From: Shimia haliotis
Lineage (GTDB): Bacteria > Pseudomonadota > Alphaproteobacteria > Rhodobacterales > Rhodobacteraceae
NCBI RefSeq assembly: GCF_900114415.1
Contig: NZ_FOSZ01000008.1
Coordinates: 62,001 to 126,000 of the forward strand
DNA: 64,000 nucleotides
Direction of reading: 5' to 3'
The notes beneath the pieces were generated by a model. It ran no database searches. It was not told the origin of the DNA and worked only from the letters and a program-made list of their open reading frames with translations. The translations under genes were made by a program, and so were the position numbers. Shown here in pieces: positions 54,847 to 63,223 of this stretch. Position 1 is the first letter of the stretch. Each line of letters opens with the position of its first letter.

Positions 54847-55512
54847 ATGGCGATCTATTCGCGAAAAGACTTTGCGCAGAGCTTTGAAGTTGCGCCCGAA
54901 GGGCGTGGGTTTTACCGACACCTTGCCAAGCGGGTGTTGGACATCCTGTTTGTAGCGATCATCGCTTTGCCTGTCGGTTTTGTCACTTGCGTGCTTGCGC
55001 TTTTGATCATGCGTGACGGCGGATCCCCGTTCTATCGTCAAGAGCGTGTCGGCAAGGACGGCAAGATCTTCTATATGCTCAAGCTTCGCTCGATGGTGCC
55101 GGATGCACATTCCAAGCTCGAGGCTTATTTGCGGACCAATGCAGCCGCACGCATGGAATGGGATGAAAAGCAAAAGCTGACTGATGACCCGCGCATCACG
55201 CCAATCGGACGCATCATCCGCAAGACCTCACTGGATGAACTGCCCCAGTTTCTGAACGTTCTGCGCGGCGATATGTCTGTCGTCGGTCCGCGCCCGATGA
55301 TGCCGGAACAGTTGGAACTTTACCCAGGAACGGCCTATTTCACGATGCGCCCCGGCATCACCGGATTCTGGCAGATCTCGGAGCGCAACGAGAGCAGCTT
55401 TGCCGAACGGGCCATCCACGACAGCAACTATGACCGCGCCCTTTCGCTTCGTACCGATGCGGCAGTGATCTGGCGCACAGTGTTTGTTGTTGCATTGGCG
55501 ACTGGGGTCTGA
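54847..55512 (+). CDS. ExoY-like undecaprenyl-phosphate sugar phosphotransferase
   Basis: 221 residues from the ATG at 54847, which has GGGG nine bases ahead; ATG at 54838 and a TTG at 54778 are less well placed. After a short N-terminus a membrane helix (about 27-52) leads into the bacterial sugar transferase domain: FYRQERVGKDGKIFYMLKLRSM, then DDPRITPIGRIIRKTSLDELPQ, NVLRGDMSVVGPRP and PGITGFWQ. It transfers the first sugar phosphate (galactose- or glucose-1-P type) to undecaprenyl phosphate, starting repeat-unit assembly. A terminator follows. Confidence 0.93.
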   Translation: MAIYSRKDFAQSFEVAPEGRGFYRHLAKRVLDILFVAIIALPVGFVTCVLALLIMRDGGSPFYRQERVGKDGKIFYMLKLRSMVPDAHSKLEAYLRTNAAARMEWDEKQKLTDDPRITPIGRIIRKTSLDELPQFLNVLRGDMSVVGPRPMMPEQLELYPGTAYFTMRPGITGFWQISERNESSFAERAIHDSNYDRALSLRTDAAVIWRTVFVVALATGV

Positions 55513-55533
55513 AGTCCCGCCGCTGACAATTTG

Positions 55534-55566
55534 AAGGTGCGCGCTATAGTGGCTGCGCGCCTTTTT
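55534..55566 (+). terminator. Probable terminator between the exoY-like and wzy-like genes
   Basis: GCGCGC at 55539-55544 pairs with GCGCGC at 55555-55560, with further A-T and G-C pairs outside (one bulge), and is followed by five T residues. It may limit read-through from the exoY-like gene. Confidence 0.55.
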
Positions 55567-55596
55567 GGTTCCTAGCCCGAGGATTTTGACCGCCCC

Positions 55597-57099
55597 ATGC
55601 CAAACACACTCGCTACAGTGATGCTTGTGATCTGGCCGGTTGTGATCTGGCGGCTTTATCTTGCTTTGCCTCCCGGGCGGGCGCTGATCTGGTCGCTGCT
55701 GGGGGCCTATCTGTTGTTGCCGCCCCCGCCAGCGGCAATCGACTTTCCTTTGATGCCGGCGCTCGACAAAACATCTTTGCCCAATGTCGCCATCCTGATC
55801 GTCGCCTTTTTTGTGTTGCGCGGTGAAAACCGCCCGCGACTAATGCCGGACAATGTCATGGCGCGCTGGTTGCTCGTTGTGTTTGTCCTCAGTCCGATTG
55901 TTACGGTTTTCACCAACCCTGAGCCGTTGATCTTTACCGAGACCTTTATTCGCGGGCTCTATCTTCAGGACGCAATTGCGCAGCCGATCAACCGGTTCAT
56001 CCTCGTGATCGGTTTTCTAATGGCGCGGCAATACCTGACAACACGAGAAGATCAACGCGACCTGTTGTTGGCGTTGGTGATTGCGGGCCTTGCCTATTCT
56101 CTGCCGATCCTGATGGAGGTGCGCCTTAGCCCACAGCTTAACAATTGGGTATACGGCTATTTCCAACACCTGTTCAGCCAGACCATCCGCCAAGGCGGGT
56201 ATCGTCCGATGGTTTTTCTGTATCACGGCATCTGGCTGGCCTATTTCGTGCTGACCTGCCTGCTTGCGGCGCTGGCCCTCTGGCGGGCCGACCGCAGCAC
56301 AAGCCGCGCAAAATACATGATCGCCGCATTCTATCTTTTTGGTGTTCTGGTGCTGTGCAAAACACTGGCCACGTTGGTTTATGCGGGCGCGGCCGGAGCG
56401 TTAATCCTATTCCTGAACACGCGCATGCAGGTGAAAATTGCCGCCGTTTTGGCGATAATCACACTCAGCTATCCGGTACTGAAGTCCGCCGACCTCGTAC
56501 CGACTGACGCCATACTGGCGCAAGCTGAAGCCATAAGCGGCGAACGGGCGCAATCTTTGGCCTTCAGGTTCGAGAACGAAGACAAACTCGTTGAACGGGC
56601 ATTCCTCAAACCTTTCTTTGGCTGGGGGATCTGGGGGCGAAACCACCTTCACGATGCCGATACAGGCCACATTACATCAGTGTCTGATGGGTACTGGGTG
56701 ATCGTTATCGGCGTCTGGGGTTGGGTAGGGTATATATCCCAGTTCGGCCTGATGAGCCTGCCGATTTTTCTTGTTTGGCGGGAACTACGCCACATCTCGC
56801 GTATGGATAGGGAGCGTTTCGAGCGCAAAGCGCGTTACACGTTAATGGATCGATCGCATCTTGGGGAGGACACCGATCCGGGCCTGTCACCCTATTTGGG
56901 ATCGCTGGCGCTGATGTTGGGTTTCAACCTGATTGATTTGCTGCCCAACGCCACGTTGACGCCAACCACATGGCTGATTGCGGGAACGCTTTTTGGGCAC
57001 GCAGAACGATTGGCAAGACGACGCAAAGCGGGCAACCCGCAGACAGACGGCACCAAAGTCGGCACGCAGACCGTCTTGAAACGCAGGACAGTGCTCTAA
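55597..57099 (+). CDS. O-antigen/exopolysaccharide polymerase-like membrane protein (Wzy-like)
   Basis: 500 residues with about 11-12 hydrophobic helices and a long periplasmic loop near residues 300-350. Sequence is not strongly conserved, as is normal for Wzy. The context decides: next to an ExoY-like transferase, a Wzz-like protein and a Wzx-like flippase. Motifs such as FGWGIWGRNH and NLIDLLPNATLTP fit the Wzy_C-type ends. It should polymerise undecaprenyl-linked repeat units in the periplasm. Confidence 0.72.
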   Translation: MPNTLATVMLVIWPVVIWRLYLALPPGRALIWSLLGAYLLLPPPPAAIDFPLMPALDKTSLPNVAILIVAFFVLRGENRPRLMPDNVMARWLLVVFVLSPIVTVFTNPEPLIFTETFIRGLYLQDAIAQPINRFILVIGFLMARQYLTTREDQRDLLLALVIAGLAYSLPILMEVRLSPQLNNWVYGYFQHLFSQTIRQGGYRPMVFLYHGIWLAYFVLTCLLAALALWRADRSTSRAKYMIAAFYLFGVLVLCKTLATLVYAGAAGALILFLNTRMQVKIAAVLAIITLSYPVLKSADLVPTDAILAQAEAISGERAQSLAFRFENEDKLVERAFLKPFFGWGIWGRNHLHDADTGHITSVSDGYWVIVIGVWGWVGYISQFGLMSLPIFLVWRELRHISRMDRERFERKARYTLMDRSHLGEDTDPGLSPYLGSLALMLGFNLIDLLPNATLTPTTWLIAGTLFGHAERLARRRKAGNPQTDGTKVGTQTVLKRRTVL

Positions 57100-57127
57100 A
57101 GGCCTCCCCGAGGACAGGTCGGCCAAC

Positions 57128-57616
57128 TTACTCCTTCAGGCGTGAGCCGATTAGCTTCGCAGGAACCCCAGCAACCACGGCACCGGCGGGAACATCTTTG
57201 GTCACAACAGCATTGGCACCGATTTCGGCGTGATTACCAACAGTCAACGGTCCGATCACCTTGGCCCCCGCGCCGATGTCAACATGCCCGCCCAACGTCA
57301 CCGCGCCCGCCAAAGTCACCTGATGCATCAACTGACAATTGGGGCCGATCACGGCGTCGGGATGGACAATGATCCCCGTCGGATGCGGCAGACGCAGACC
57401 GCCATCGATGCGCATATTGAGATGCACCTCCGACTGCGTCATCACCGACCAGAAGCGATGCACGATCACCCAGTATTTTGCGGCAACCCCTCCCATGAGC
57501 CCGCCACGAGACCTGGCGGCCTGATAGCGGCGGATAGCTCGCAGCAACTTTGGCCCCGCATCCCAAAAACCGGTGATGGTTTCCCGACTCATATCCACGA
57601 TCTCTGCTGATACCAT
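57128..57616 (-). CDS. Serine acetyltransferase-like hexapeptide-repeat protein
   Basis: 162 residues from the ATG at 57614-57616 (AGGA site five bases ahead); in-frame codons upstream to 57724 are possible. A left-handed beta-helix is visible from about residue 80, with hexapeptides such as VIGPNC, DIGAGAKVIGPLTVG and EIGANAVV, ending AGVPAKLIG as in SAT/CysE and related acetyltransferases. An N-terminal helical domain (FWDAGPKLLRAIRRYQAARSRG) is present. In this context it probably O-acetylates a glycan or nucleotide sugar. The only minus-strand gene between 34,820 and 60,187. Confidence 0.86.
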   Translation of the reverse strand: MVSAEIVDMSRETITGFWDAGPKLLRAIRRYQAARSRGGLMGGVAAKYWVIVHRFWSVMTQSEVHLNMRIDGGLRLPHPTGIIVHPDAVIGPNCQLMHQVTLAGAVTLGGHVDIGAGAKVIGPLTVGNHAEIGANAVVTKDVPAGAVVAGVPAKLIGSRLKE

Positions 57617-57879
57617 CTGATCCTGTGCCACGTGAGTTGCCTTCAAATTGCCTCTAAACCGTTGTCGCAAAACCTCTCTTGTCGTGCAACGTCCCTGTTC
57701 AAGCGCGTGCGGCTCTTGCAGCAATGCTACAAGGGGTATTTTCTGCGTGTCATGAGGGAAGCGATGAACCTGAGCTACAGAATCGAGATCGAGGGAATGC
57801 TGTCTAAAAGGCTGGCCCCGCCCTTCGTTCGGCGCATATGCGGGGCGTTTTTTGCCACCTTGGAGCCGGAGCGTCGGTG

Positions 57880-59433
57880 ATGGCGGACCGGTCCAAACCC
57901 TATGACGTGATCGTCATAGGTACCGGCATGGGCGGCGGCACCATTGGGCGGCGGCTGGCCGAAGCGGGTCTGTCGGTGCTGTTCGTCGAGCGTGGGCCGA
58001 GCGGTCTGCGCGCCGAAGAAACCGAACTCAACGCGGACATTTGGGATCAGGAAGCGCGGCTGGTGCGCGGTTTTTGGCCCGAACCGATGACAACCACCGT
58101 CGACGGCGTAACGACCACCTTTAACCCGCCTTTGGGGGCTGGTGTGGGCGGAAGCTCCGTTTTTTATGCGGCGACCTTGGAACGGCCAGAACCGCACGAC
58201 CTGAACACAAGTGATGACATCCCGCACCCGACCGGCGGTTGGCCGGTCAGCTATGAGGAAATGCGCCCCTATTTCGCACAAGCCGAAGAGATGTTTTCCG
58301 TTTGCGGCACGCCCGATCCGCTCGGAGATGGGGATCCCCTGCCCGACGGCCCCGAGATGCCCGACGCGGACAAGGCGCTATTTTTGGCCATGAAAGATGC
58401 AGGCCTGCACCCCTATCAGGGGCATATGGCCATGCGCTATCTCGACGCCTGCGCGTCGTGCCTTGGTCGCAAATGCCCGCGAAACTGCAAGATGGACGGC
58501 CGCTCGGCTGGCGTCGAAATGGCCCTTGCCACAGGCAAGGCGGCATTGCTGGAATTGACCGAGGTTGTGCGCTTGAACGCAGACGCGCACGGCGTCACAA
58601 CCCTCACCGCCCTGCAACAGGGCAAAGAGATCACCCTCTCCGCCCGCGCCTTTGTGCTTGCGGCTGGTGCACTCACCTCGCCGCGCTTGCTTTTGGGGTC
58701 AGATCTTGCGAACGGATCCGGTCTTGTCGGGCGCAACCTGATGTTTCACCTGAACGAGATGTTCGCTCTCTGGCCCGGACGGGCGCACAAAGGCAGCGCC
58801 GCGACCAAGGCTTTGGCGTTTCGTGACACTTATCGCGACGGCACAACCCGTTTTGGGATGGTGCAGGCCATGGGGATCGCGGCGCGGTATGGCGAGATCG
58901 TACACTATCTGAACGTGGCCTTTGACCGCTCCGCTCTGCGTAACCTGCGCCCGCTGCGACAACTGACACGCATTCCGGCGGCGATCGCCGTGCGGGTGTT
59001 TGGTGAGGCCAAGTTGTTTGTCGGCATTCTCGAAGACCTGCCCTATGCCGACAATCGCGTCACATTTGACCCCGATAATCCACGCCAACTGAAAGTAACC
59101 TATCGCTTCGCGCCAGAGCTGCGCGCAAGGCGCAAGGCATTTCGGCGGGCCATTCGCCATGGTCTTAGAGGGATGCGGACTGTGTTTCTCGGCACAGGGC
59201 CAGAGTTGAACTGGGGCCATCCCTGCGGCACGCTGCGGTTTGGCGATGATCCCGCAACAAGCGTGCTGAACCGCAATTGCCGTGCCCATGAAGTTGCCAA
59301 TCTATGGGTGGCGGATGCGAGCTTTATGCCGACGTCAATGGGCGTGAACCCGAGCCTGACGATTGCTGCGAATGCTTTGCGGGTGGGGGACCAGATCATT
59401 GCGGAACTGAAAAAGGAGGCACGCGATGGCTAA
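57880..59433 (+). CDS. GMC family FAD-dependent oxidoreductase
   Basis: 517 residues from the ATG at 57880; a longer frame exists without a better site. The FAD-binding motif VIVIGTGMGGGTIGRRLAEA is near 10-29, LGAGVGGSS follows and GVNPSLTIAANALRV closes the C-terminus, matching GMC oxidoreductases. These oxidise alcohols to aldehydes or ketones. Unusually, four cysteines lie together (C191, C194, C199, C203 in CASCLGRKCPRNC), giving a possible iron-sulfur or zinc site. The SDR gene overlaps its 3' end, and both likely modify sugar or polyol precursors. Confidence 0.88.
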   Translation: MADRSKPYDVIVIGTGMGGGTIGRRLAEAGLSVLFVERGPSGLRAEETELNADIWDQEARLVRGFWPEPMTTTVDGVTTTFNPPLGAGVGGSSVFYAATLERPEPHDLNTSDDIPHPTGGWPVSYEEMRPYFAQAEEMFSVCGTPDPLGDGDPLPDGPEMPDADKALFLAMKDAGLHPYQGHMAMRYLDACASCLGRKCPRNCKMDGRSAGVEMALATGKAALLELTEVVRLNADAHGVTTLTALQQGKEITLSARAFVLAAGALTSPRLLLGSDLANGSGLVGRNLMFHLNEMFALWPGRAHKGSAATKALAFRDTYRDGTTRFGMVQAMGIAARYGEIVHYLNVAFDRSALRNLRPLRQLTRIPAAIAVRVFGEAKLFVGILEDLPYADNRVTFDPDNPRQLKVTYRFAPELRARRKAFRRAIRHGLRGMRTVFLGTGPELNWGHPCGTLRFGDDPATSVLNRNCRAHEVANLWVADASFMPTSMGVNPSLTIAANALRVGDQIIAELKKEARDG

Positions 59434-60175
59434 GCTGAGTGAGGGTGTGGCGGTGGTCACGGGCGCGGGCTCCGGCCTCGGACGGGCTTTGGCCATAGAG
59501 CTTTGCGGGCGGGGTCAGCGCGTGGTCGGGCTGGGTCGGCGCAGTGATGCTCTTGCACAAACCGCTGCCTTGGCTGGCGACAGGTTCACCGCGATGCCGA
59601 CCGATGTCTCCGATCCCGAAGCCGTACGCGAGGCCTTTGCCAAAATGCCGGCGCCGGTGACGATCCTGGTCAACAACGCAGGCGTATATCCGCATCGCGA
59701 CATTCTGGACGAAACCACAGAAAGTTTCATGCAAACGGTCAATATCAACCTCGGAGGCATGGTGGCCTGCACACGCGCAGCCCTCAACGACATGGGGGCC
59801 AGCGGTGTGGGGCGGATCGTCAATGTATCCAGCTTTGCCGATATCGCGCCGATGCCATGCAGCGGGGCCTACTCGGTCTCCAAGGGCGCATGCTCGGTGT
59901 TTTCCAGAGCCTTGGTCGCCGATCTTGGCGACCGCATTCCAGGGATTGTGATCAGCACCTGGATGCCAGGCATGTTAAAGACCGACATGGGATTGCCCGA
60001 TGGTTTGGATCCTGCAACAGCGGCCAAATGGGGTGCGTCGCTCGCCTTGAACGAGGACCGGTCGCTGAACGGCACGGTGTGGGAAATGGACCGCGAGATT
60101 TTGCCCGCACGTGGTCTGAAAGGGCGCCTAAAAGACGTATTGATGCTGCGGAAACGCAAAGCACGACGACTTTAA
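59426..60175 (+). CDS. SDR family oxidoreductase
   Basis: 249 residues. The cofactor loop TGAGSGLG is near residues 12-19, NNAG near 84-87, the serine in VSSFAD and YSVSK (active Tyr, Lys) near 150-154. A classical SDR with a basic C-terminus (LRKRKARRL). It overlaps the GMC oxidoreductase by eight bases, so the two were probably made together; a two-step alcohol-carbonyl conversion on a sugar or lipid is plausible. Substrate unknown. Confidence 0.9.
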   Translation: MAKLSEGVAVVTGAGSGLGRALAIELCGRGQRVVGLGRRSDALAQTAALAGDRFTAMPTDVSDPEAVREAFAKMPAPVTILVNNAGVYPHRDILDETTESFMQTVNINLGGMVACTRAALNDMGASGVGRIVNVSSFADIAPMPCSGAYSVSKGACSVFSRALVADLGDRIPGIVISTWMPGMLKTDMGLPDGLDPATAAKWGASLALNEDRSLNGTVWEMDREILPARGLKGRLKDVLMLRKRKARRL

Positions 60176-60187
60176 CCCTCGGTTTGG

Positions 60188-60949
60188 TTATGGCTGTGCC
60201 CTTTTTCGTAATGCACGCGCCTCACGGACCAACGCGGGCAATATCGCGAAACACCGTGCATAGCGCCCCACGAGCCGAGCCGGACTACTGAGCATGCGCC
60301 AAAGCCATTCCATGGCAATTGCCTGCACCCATTTCGGCGCGCGTTTCTGTGTTCCGGCGAGAAAATCCAGACCTGCTCCGATGCTGGCAAATCCAACCGA
60401 CGGTGCCAATTCCCGCCCACGCGCTGCCAGCATTTCTTGCTTGGGAGCGCCCAGCGCAAGAAAGGCCAATCCGGCCCCGCTGGCATTGATCTGAGCCAAA
60501 ACCTCGGCGGCCCCATCACCCGTCGGATCAAACCCCAATGGCGGCGCAATCTTGCAGACCACGTTCAACCCGCCGACCTCCGCCTCAAGTGCATCGCCTG
60601 CCGCATCCAACGCCTGCTGCGTGCTGCCAACCAAGGCCACCGAAACACCCGCTTGCGCGGCCATAAGCGCCAATGGCACCACCAGCTCGGAGCCTGGCAA
60701 AAGGGTTACGGGCTGCTTTGCAATGCGCGACAGCCAAACCACCGGATTGCCGTCCGCCACCACAAAATCCTGCGCCAGATAGGCCGTTGCAAACCCGTGA
60801 TCCTTCCTCAGCTTCACAAGGTGATCCAGATTTATGGTCGCCAGCGCAAACCCGCGCGAGGCCGAGAATCGCGCGTTCACCGCATCCTGCAACGCAGCCA
60901 AATCGGCCAGATTGACCGTGACCTCTCCTGCAACCGTTTGGAATTTCAC
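60188..60949 (-). CDS. WecG/TagA/CpsF family glycosyltransferase
   Basis: 253 residues from a GTG start. Family motifs are INLDHLVKLRKD near 39-50, VVADGNPVVWLSR near 63-75, and LAFLALGAPKQEML then SIGAGLDFLAGTQKRAP. WecG/TagA enzymes add N-acetylmannosamine(uronic) sugar to undecaprenyl-linked GlcNAc-type acceptors. It is on the opposite strand from its neighbours and convergent with the SDR gene, 12 bases apart. Confidence 0.92.
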   Translation of the reverse strand: MKFQTVAGEVTVNLADLAALQDAVNARFSASRGFALATINLDHLVKLRKDHGFATAYLAQDFVVADGNPVVWLSRIAKQPVTLLPGSELVVPLALMAAQAGVSVALVGSTQQALDAAGDALEAEVGGLNVVCKIAPPLGFDPTGDGAAEVLAQINASGAGLAFLALGAPKQEMLAARGRELAPSVGFASIGAGLDFLAGTQKRAPKWVQAIAMEWLWRMLSSPARLVGRYARCFAILPALVREARALRKRAQP

Positions 60950-61133
60950 GCCTGTGTCCCCGAGTTTTGCCTTACGCTAACACCGCAGCCCCCCATTTGG
61001 CAGCTTAAGATCAGCCAAAACCTGCCATTTGCGCCCGTTTCGCCACATCTGATGCCGATTTTATTCGTCTTTCTGGTCACGTTGCAAAGAAACCCTATAT
61101 TTGTGCCAAGCCATTGAACAAAGGACCAAAGTT

Positions 61134-62267
61134 ATGAGTGCTCCCGTCGCGCGCAGTGTGTCGATAATCGGATGTGGGTTTGTGGCCGATCTTTATATGC
61201 GGTCCTTCGCCCGACATCCTGACATCGCCGTGTCGCAGGTTTTTGACCACGACCCTTCCCGAATGGCCGCCTTCTGCGACCATTGGAAACTGCGCGGTGT
61301 CGACAGCATGGAGCGTTTTCTGGGCAACTTGCCCGTCGGTTCGCTTGTTCTGAACCTGACCAACCCCTCGGCGCATTATGACGTCAGCAAGCTGTGTCTT
61401 GAGGCAAGGCATCACGTTTACTCGGAAAAGCCGCTGGCAACCGAACTGGCGCAGGCGATCGAACTGACGGAACTGGCCGAAGCCAAAGGGCTGTTGTTGG
61501 CCTCTGCCCCATGCTCCGTGCTTGGTGAAGCCGCTCAGACGCTCGCCAAAGCCGTTCGGGACGACGTCGCTGGGCCGGTGCGGCTCGTGTATGCTGAATT
61601 GGATGACGGGTTTGTTCCTCAGGCCCCTTTTGAGGACTGGCAAAGCGATAGCGGAGCGCCTTGGCCTGCCGACGACGAATTTGCTGTGGGCTGCACTTTG
61701 GAACATGCGGGGTATTATCTGACGTGGCTGATTGCGATGTTCGGGTCGGTGCGCCGTGTGGTCGCGGCCTCAACCGAAGCGATCCCCGACAAGCCTGTGA
61801 CCGGCACTCCTGATTTTGCCACCGCGACCCTGTTTTTCGAAAGCGGCGTAACCGCGCGGCTGACCTGTTCGATCGTCGCAAGCCACGACCACCGGATCCG
61901 GCTGTTTGGCGACAAAGGCGTGCTTCAGGTGAAACAAAGCTGGGACAATGATGCGCCTGTGAAGTTCCACAAACGCATGACATTGCGGCGACGCTTGTTT
62001 GAAAACCCGCTTGGCAAACGTCTGCGACTGAGTGGCGAAACCCACCCCAAGGTGGACCGCTGGGGTGCAGCCACGATGAATTTCGCACTTGGCCCCGCCG
62101 AAATGCTGGATGCTATGGCCGAGGGGCGGTCCTGCCGCTTGAGCAGCGATTTTGGCCTTCACCTGACCGAGGTTACGCTGGCAATGCAAAACGCCGGAGA
62201 GGATGGTATTGCGCAGGACATGACCACCCGTTGTGACCCCATTGAACCGATGCCATGGGCGCAATGA
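61134..62267 (+). CDS. Gfo/Idh/MocA family oxidoreductase
   Basis: 377 residues from the ATG at 61134 (AAAGGACC site). N-terminal Rossmann fold SIIGCGFVADLYMRSF and the EKP motif (YSEKPLATEL near 97-106) mark the NAD(P)-dependent sugar dehydrogenase family. A C-terminal alpha/beta domain includes LEHAGYYLTWL near 197, where a histidine is the usual catalytic residue. Likely works on a nucleotide sugar or inositol-type substrate for the polysaccharide. The next gene overlaps it by 13 bases. Confidence 0.92.
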   Translation: MSAPVARSVSIIGCGFVADLYMRSFARHPDIAVSQVFDHDPSRMAAFCDHWKLRGVDSMERFLGNLPVGSLVLNLTNPSAHYDVSKLCLEARHHVYSEKPLATELAQAIELTELAEAKGLLLASAPCSVLGEAAQTLAKAVRDDVAGPVRLVYAELDDGFVPQAPFEDWQSDSGAPWPADDEFAVGCTLEHAGYYLTWLIAMFGSVRRVVAASTEAIPDKPVTGTPDFATATLFFESGVTARLTCSIVASHDHRIRLFGDKGVLQVKQSWDNDAPVKFHKRMTLRRRLFENPLGKRLRLSGETHPKVDRWGAATMNFALGPAEMLDAMAEGRSCRLSSDFGLHLTEVTLAMQNAGEDGIAQDMTTRCDPIEPMPWAQ

Positions 62268-63223
62268 TCTCACCCATAGCGATCACCGGCGCGACCGGAT
62301 TTATCGGGCGTCGCACGGTGGAGGCCGCGCGCGTCGCAGGGCTGGAGCTGCGTGTTTTTGCCCGACGCCCAGAAACCGTGCCAGCCCACTGGCGGCAGGA
62401 TGCGGGTATCGACATCACCATTCTGGATCTGGCAAGCACCGAAAACCTCGCCGACTATCTGGACGGGGTGCAGTCGGTGATCCACTGCGCCGCCGCGATG
62501 GCCGGTGATCACGAAAACGACACGCTGGAGGCCACGCAAACGCTGATTGAAGCGGTGGTCAAAGCCGAGGTGCCGCATGTGGTGCTGGCGGGGTCGATCT
62601 CGGTCTATGACGCGACCACCTTGGCGGATGGCGCGACGCTGGACGAAGCCTGTAAGATCGGCGTCAAAGGTCGTGATGCCTATGCAGCGGCAAAGTATGA
62701 GCAAGAGGACATGCTGCACGCCGCTGCGGTGTTGCACAAATTCTCCCTTACCAAACTGCGTCTTGGGGCTGTCTGGGGGCCAACCCGCCTGTTCAACGCC
62801 CATATTGGCCCCGCGTTCGGGCCGGTTCTTTTGCGGTTGGATGGCGGTGGAACCGTGCCCTTGTGTGACGTCGAACTGGCGGCGGAATGTCTGGTGAAAG
62901 CAAGCCAAGCCGCTAACGGCGTGGAGGCCCTAAACGTGGTGGATGATGCTCTGCCGACGCGAGCACAATTCCTGCGCGCCTTCCGTGCCAGCGGCTGGCC
63001 AAAGCTTGTGTTTCCGCTGCCTTTGGCAATGATGCGGCTGTTGGCGGCGATCACACCCGAAACACCTGAAATGCCTGGCCTGTTACGCCGCCCGATTCTG
63101 GAAGCGCGCCACAAGCCTCTCACCTATTCGAACCACCTGATGCACAAACGCCTTGGCCCCGTCACAAATCTGCCCTTTGAGACCGCTATGCGAAATAGCA
63201 TAAAAAACGAGCAAACCCAGTGA
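62255..63223 (+). CDS. NAD-dependent epimerase/dehydratase family protein
   Basis: 322 residues; an ATG four codons in is also possible. N-terminal ITGATGFIGRRTVEAA binds NAD, GSISVYD carries the Ser, and YAAAK gives the Tyr-x3-Lys pair. These place it in the extended SDR group acting on nucleotide sugars, such as epimerases. It overlaps the Gfo/Idh/MocA gene and the next glycosyltransferase, so the three are one operon. Confidence 0.9.
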   Translation: MGAMISPIAITGATGFIGRRTVEAARVAGLELRVFARRPETVPAHWRQDAGIDITILDLASTENLADYLDGVQSVIHCAAAMAGDHENDTLEATQTLIEAVVKAEVPHVVLAGSISVYDATTLADGATLDEACKIGVKGRDAYAAAKYEQEDMLHAAAVLHKFSLTKLRLGAVWGPTRLFNAHIGPAFGPVLLRLDGGGTVPLCDVELAAECLVKASQAANGVEALNVVDDALPTRAQFLRAFRASGWPKLVFPLPLAMMRLLAAITPETPEMPGLLRRPILEARHKPLTYSNHLMHKRLGPVTNLPFETAMRNSIKNEQTQ

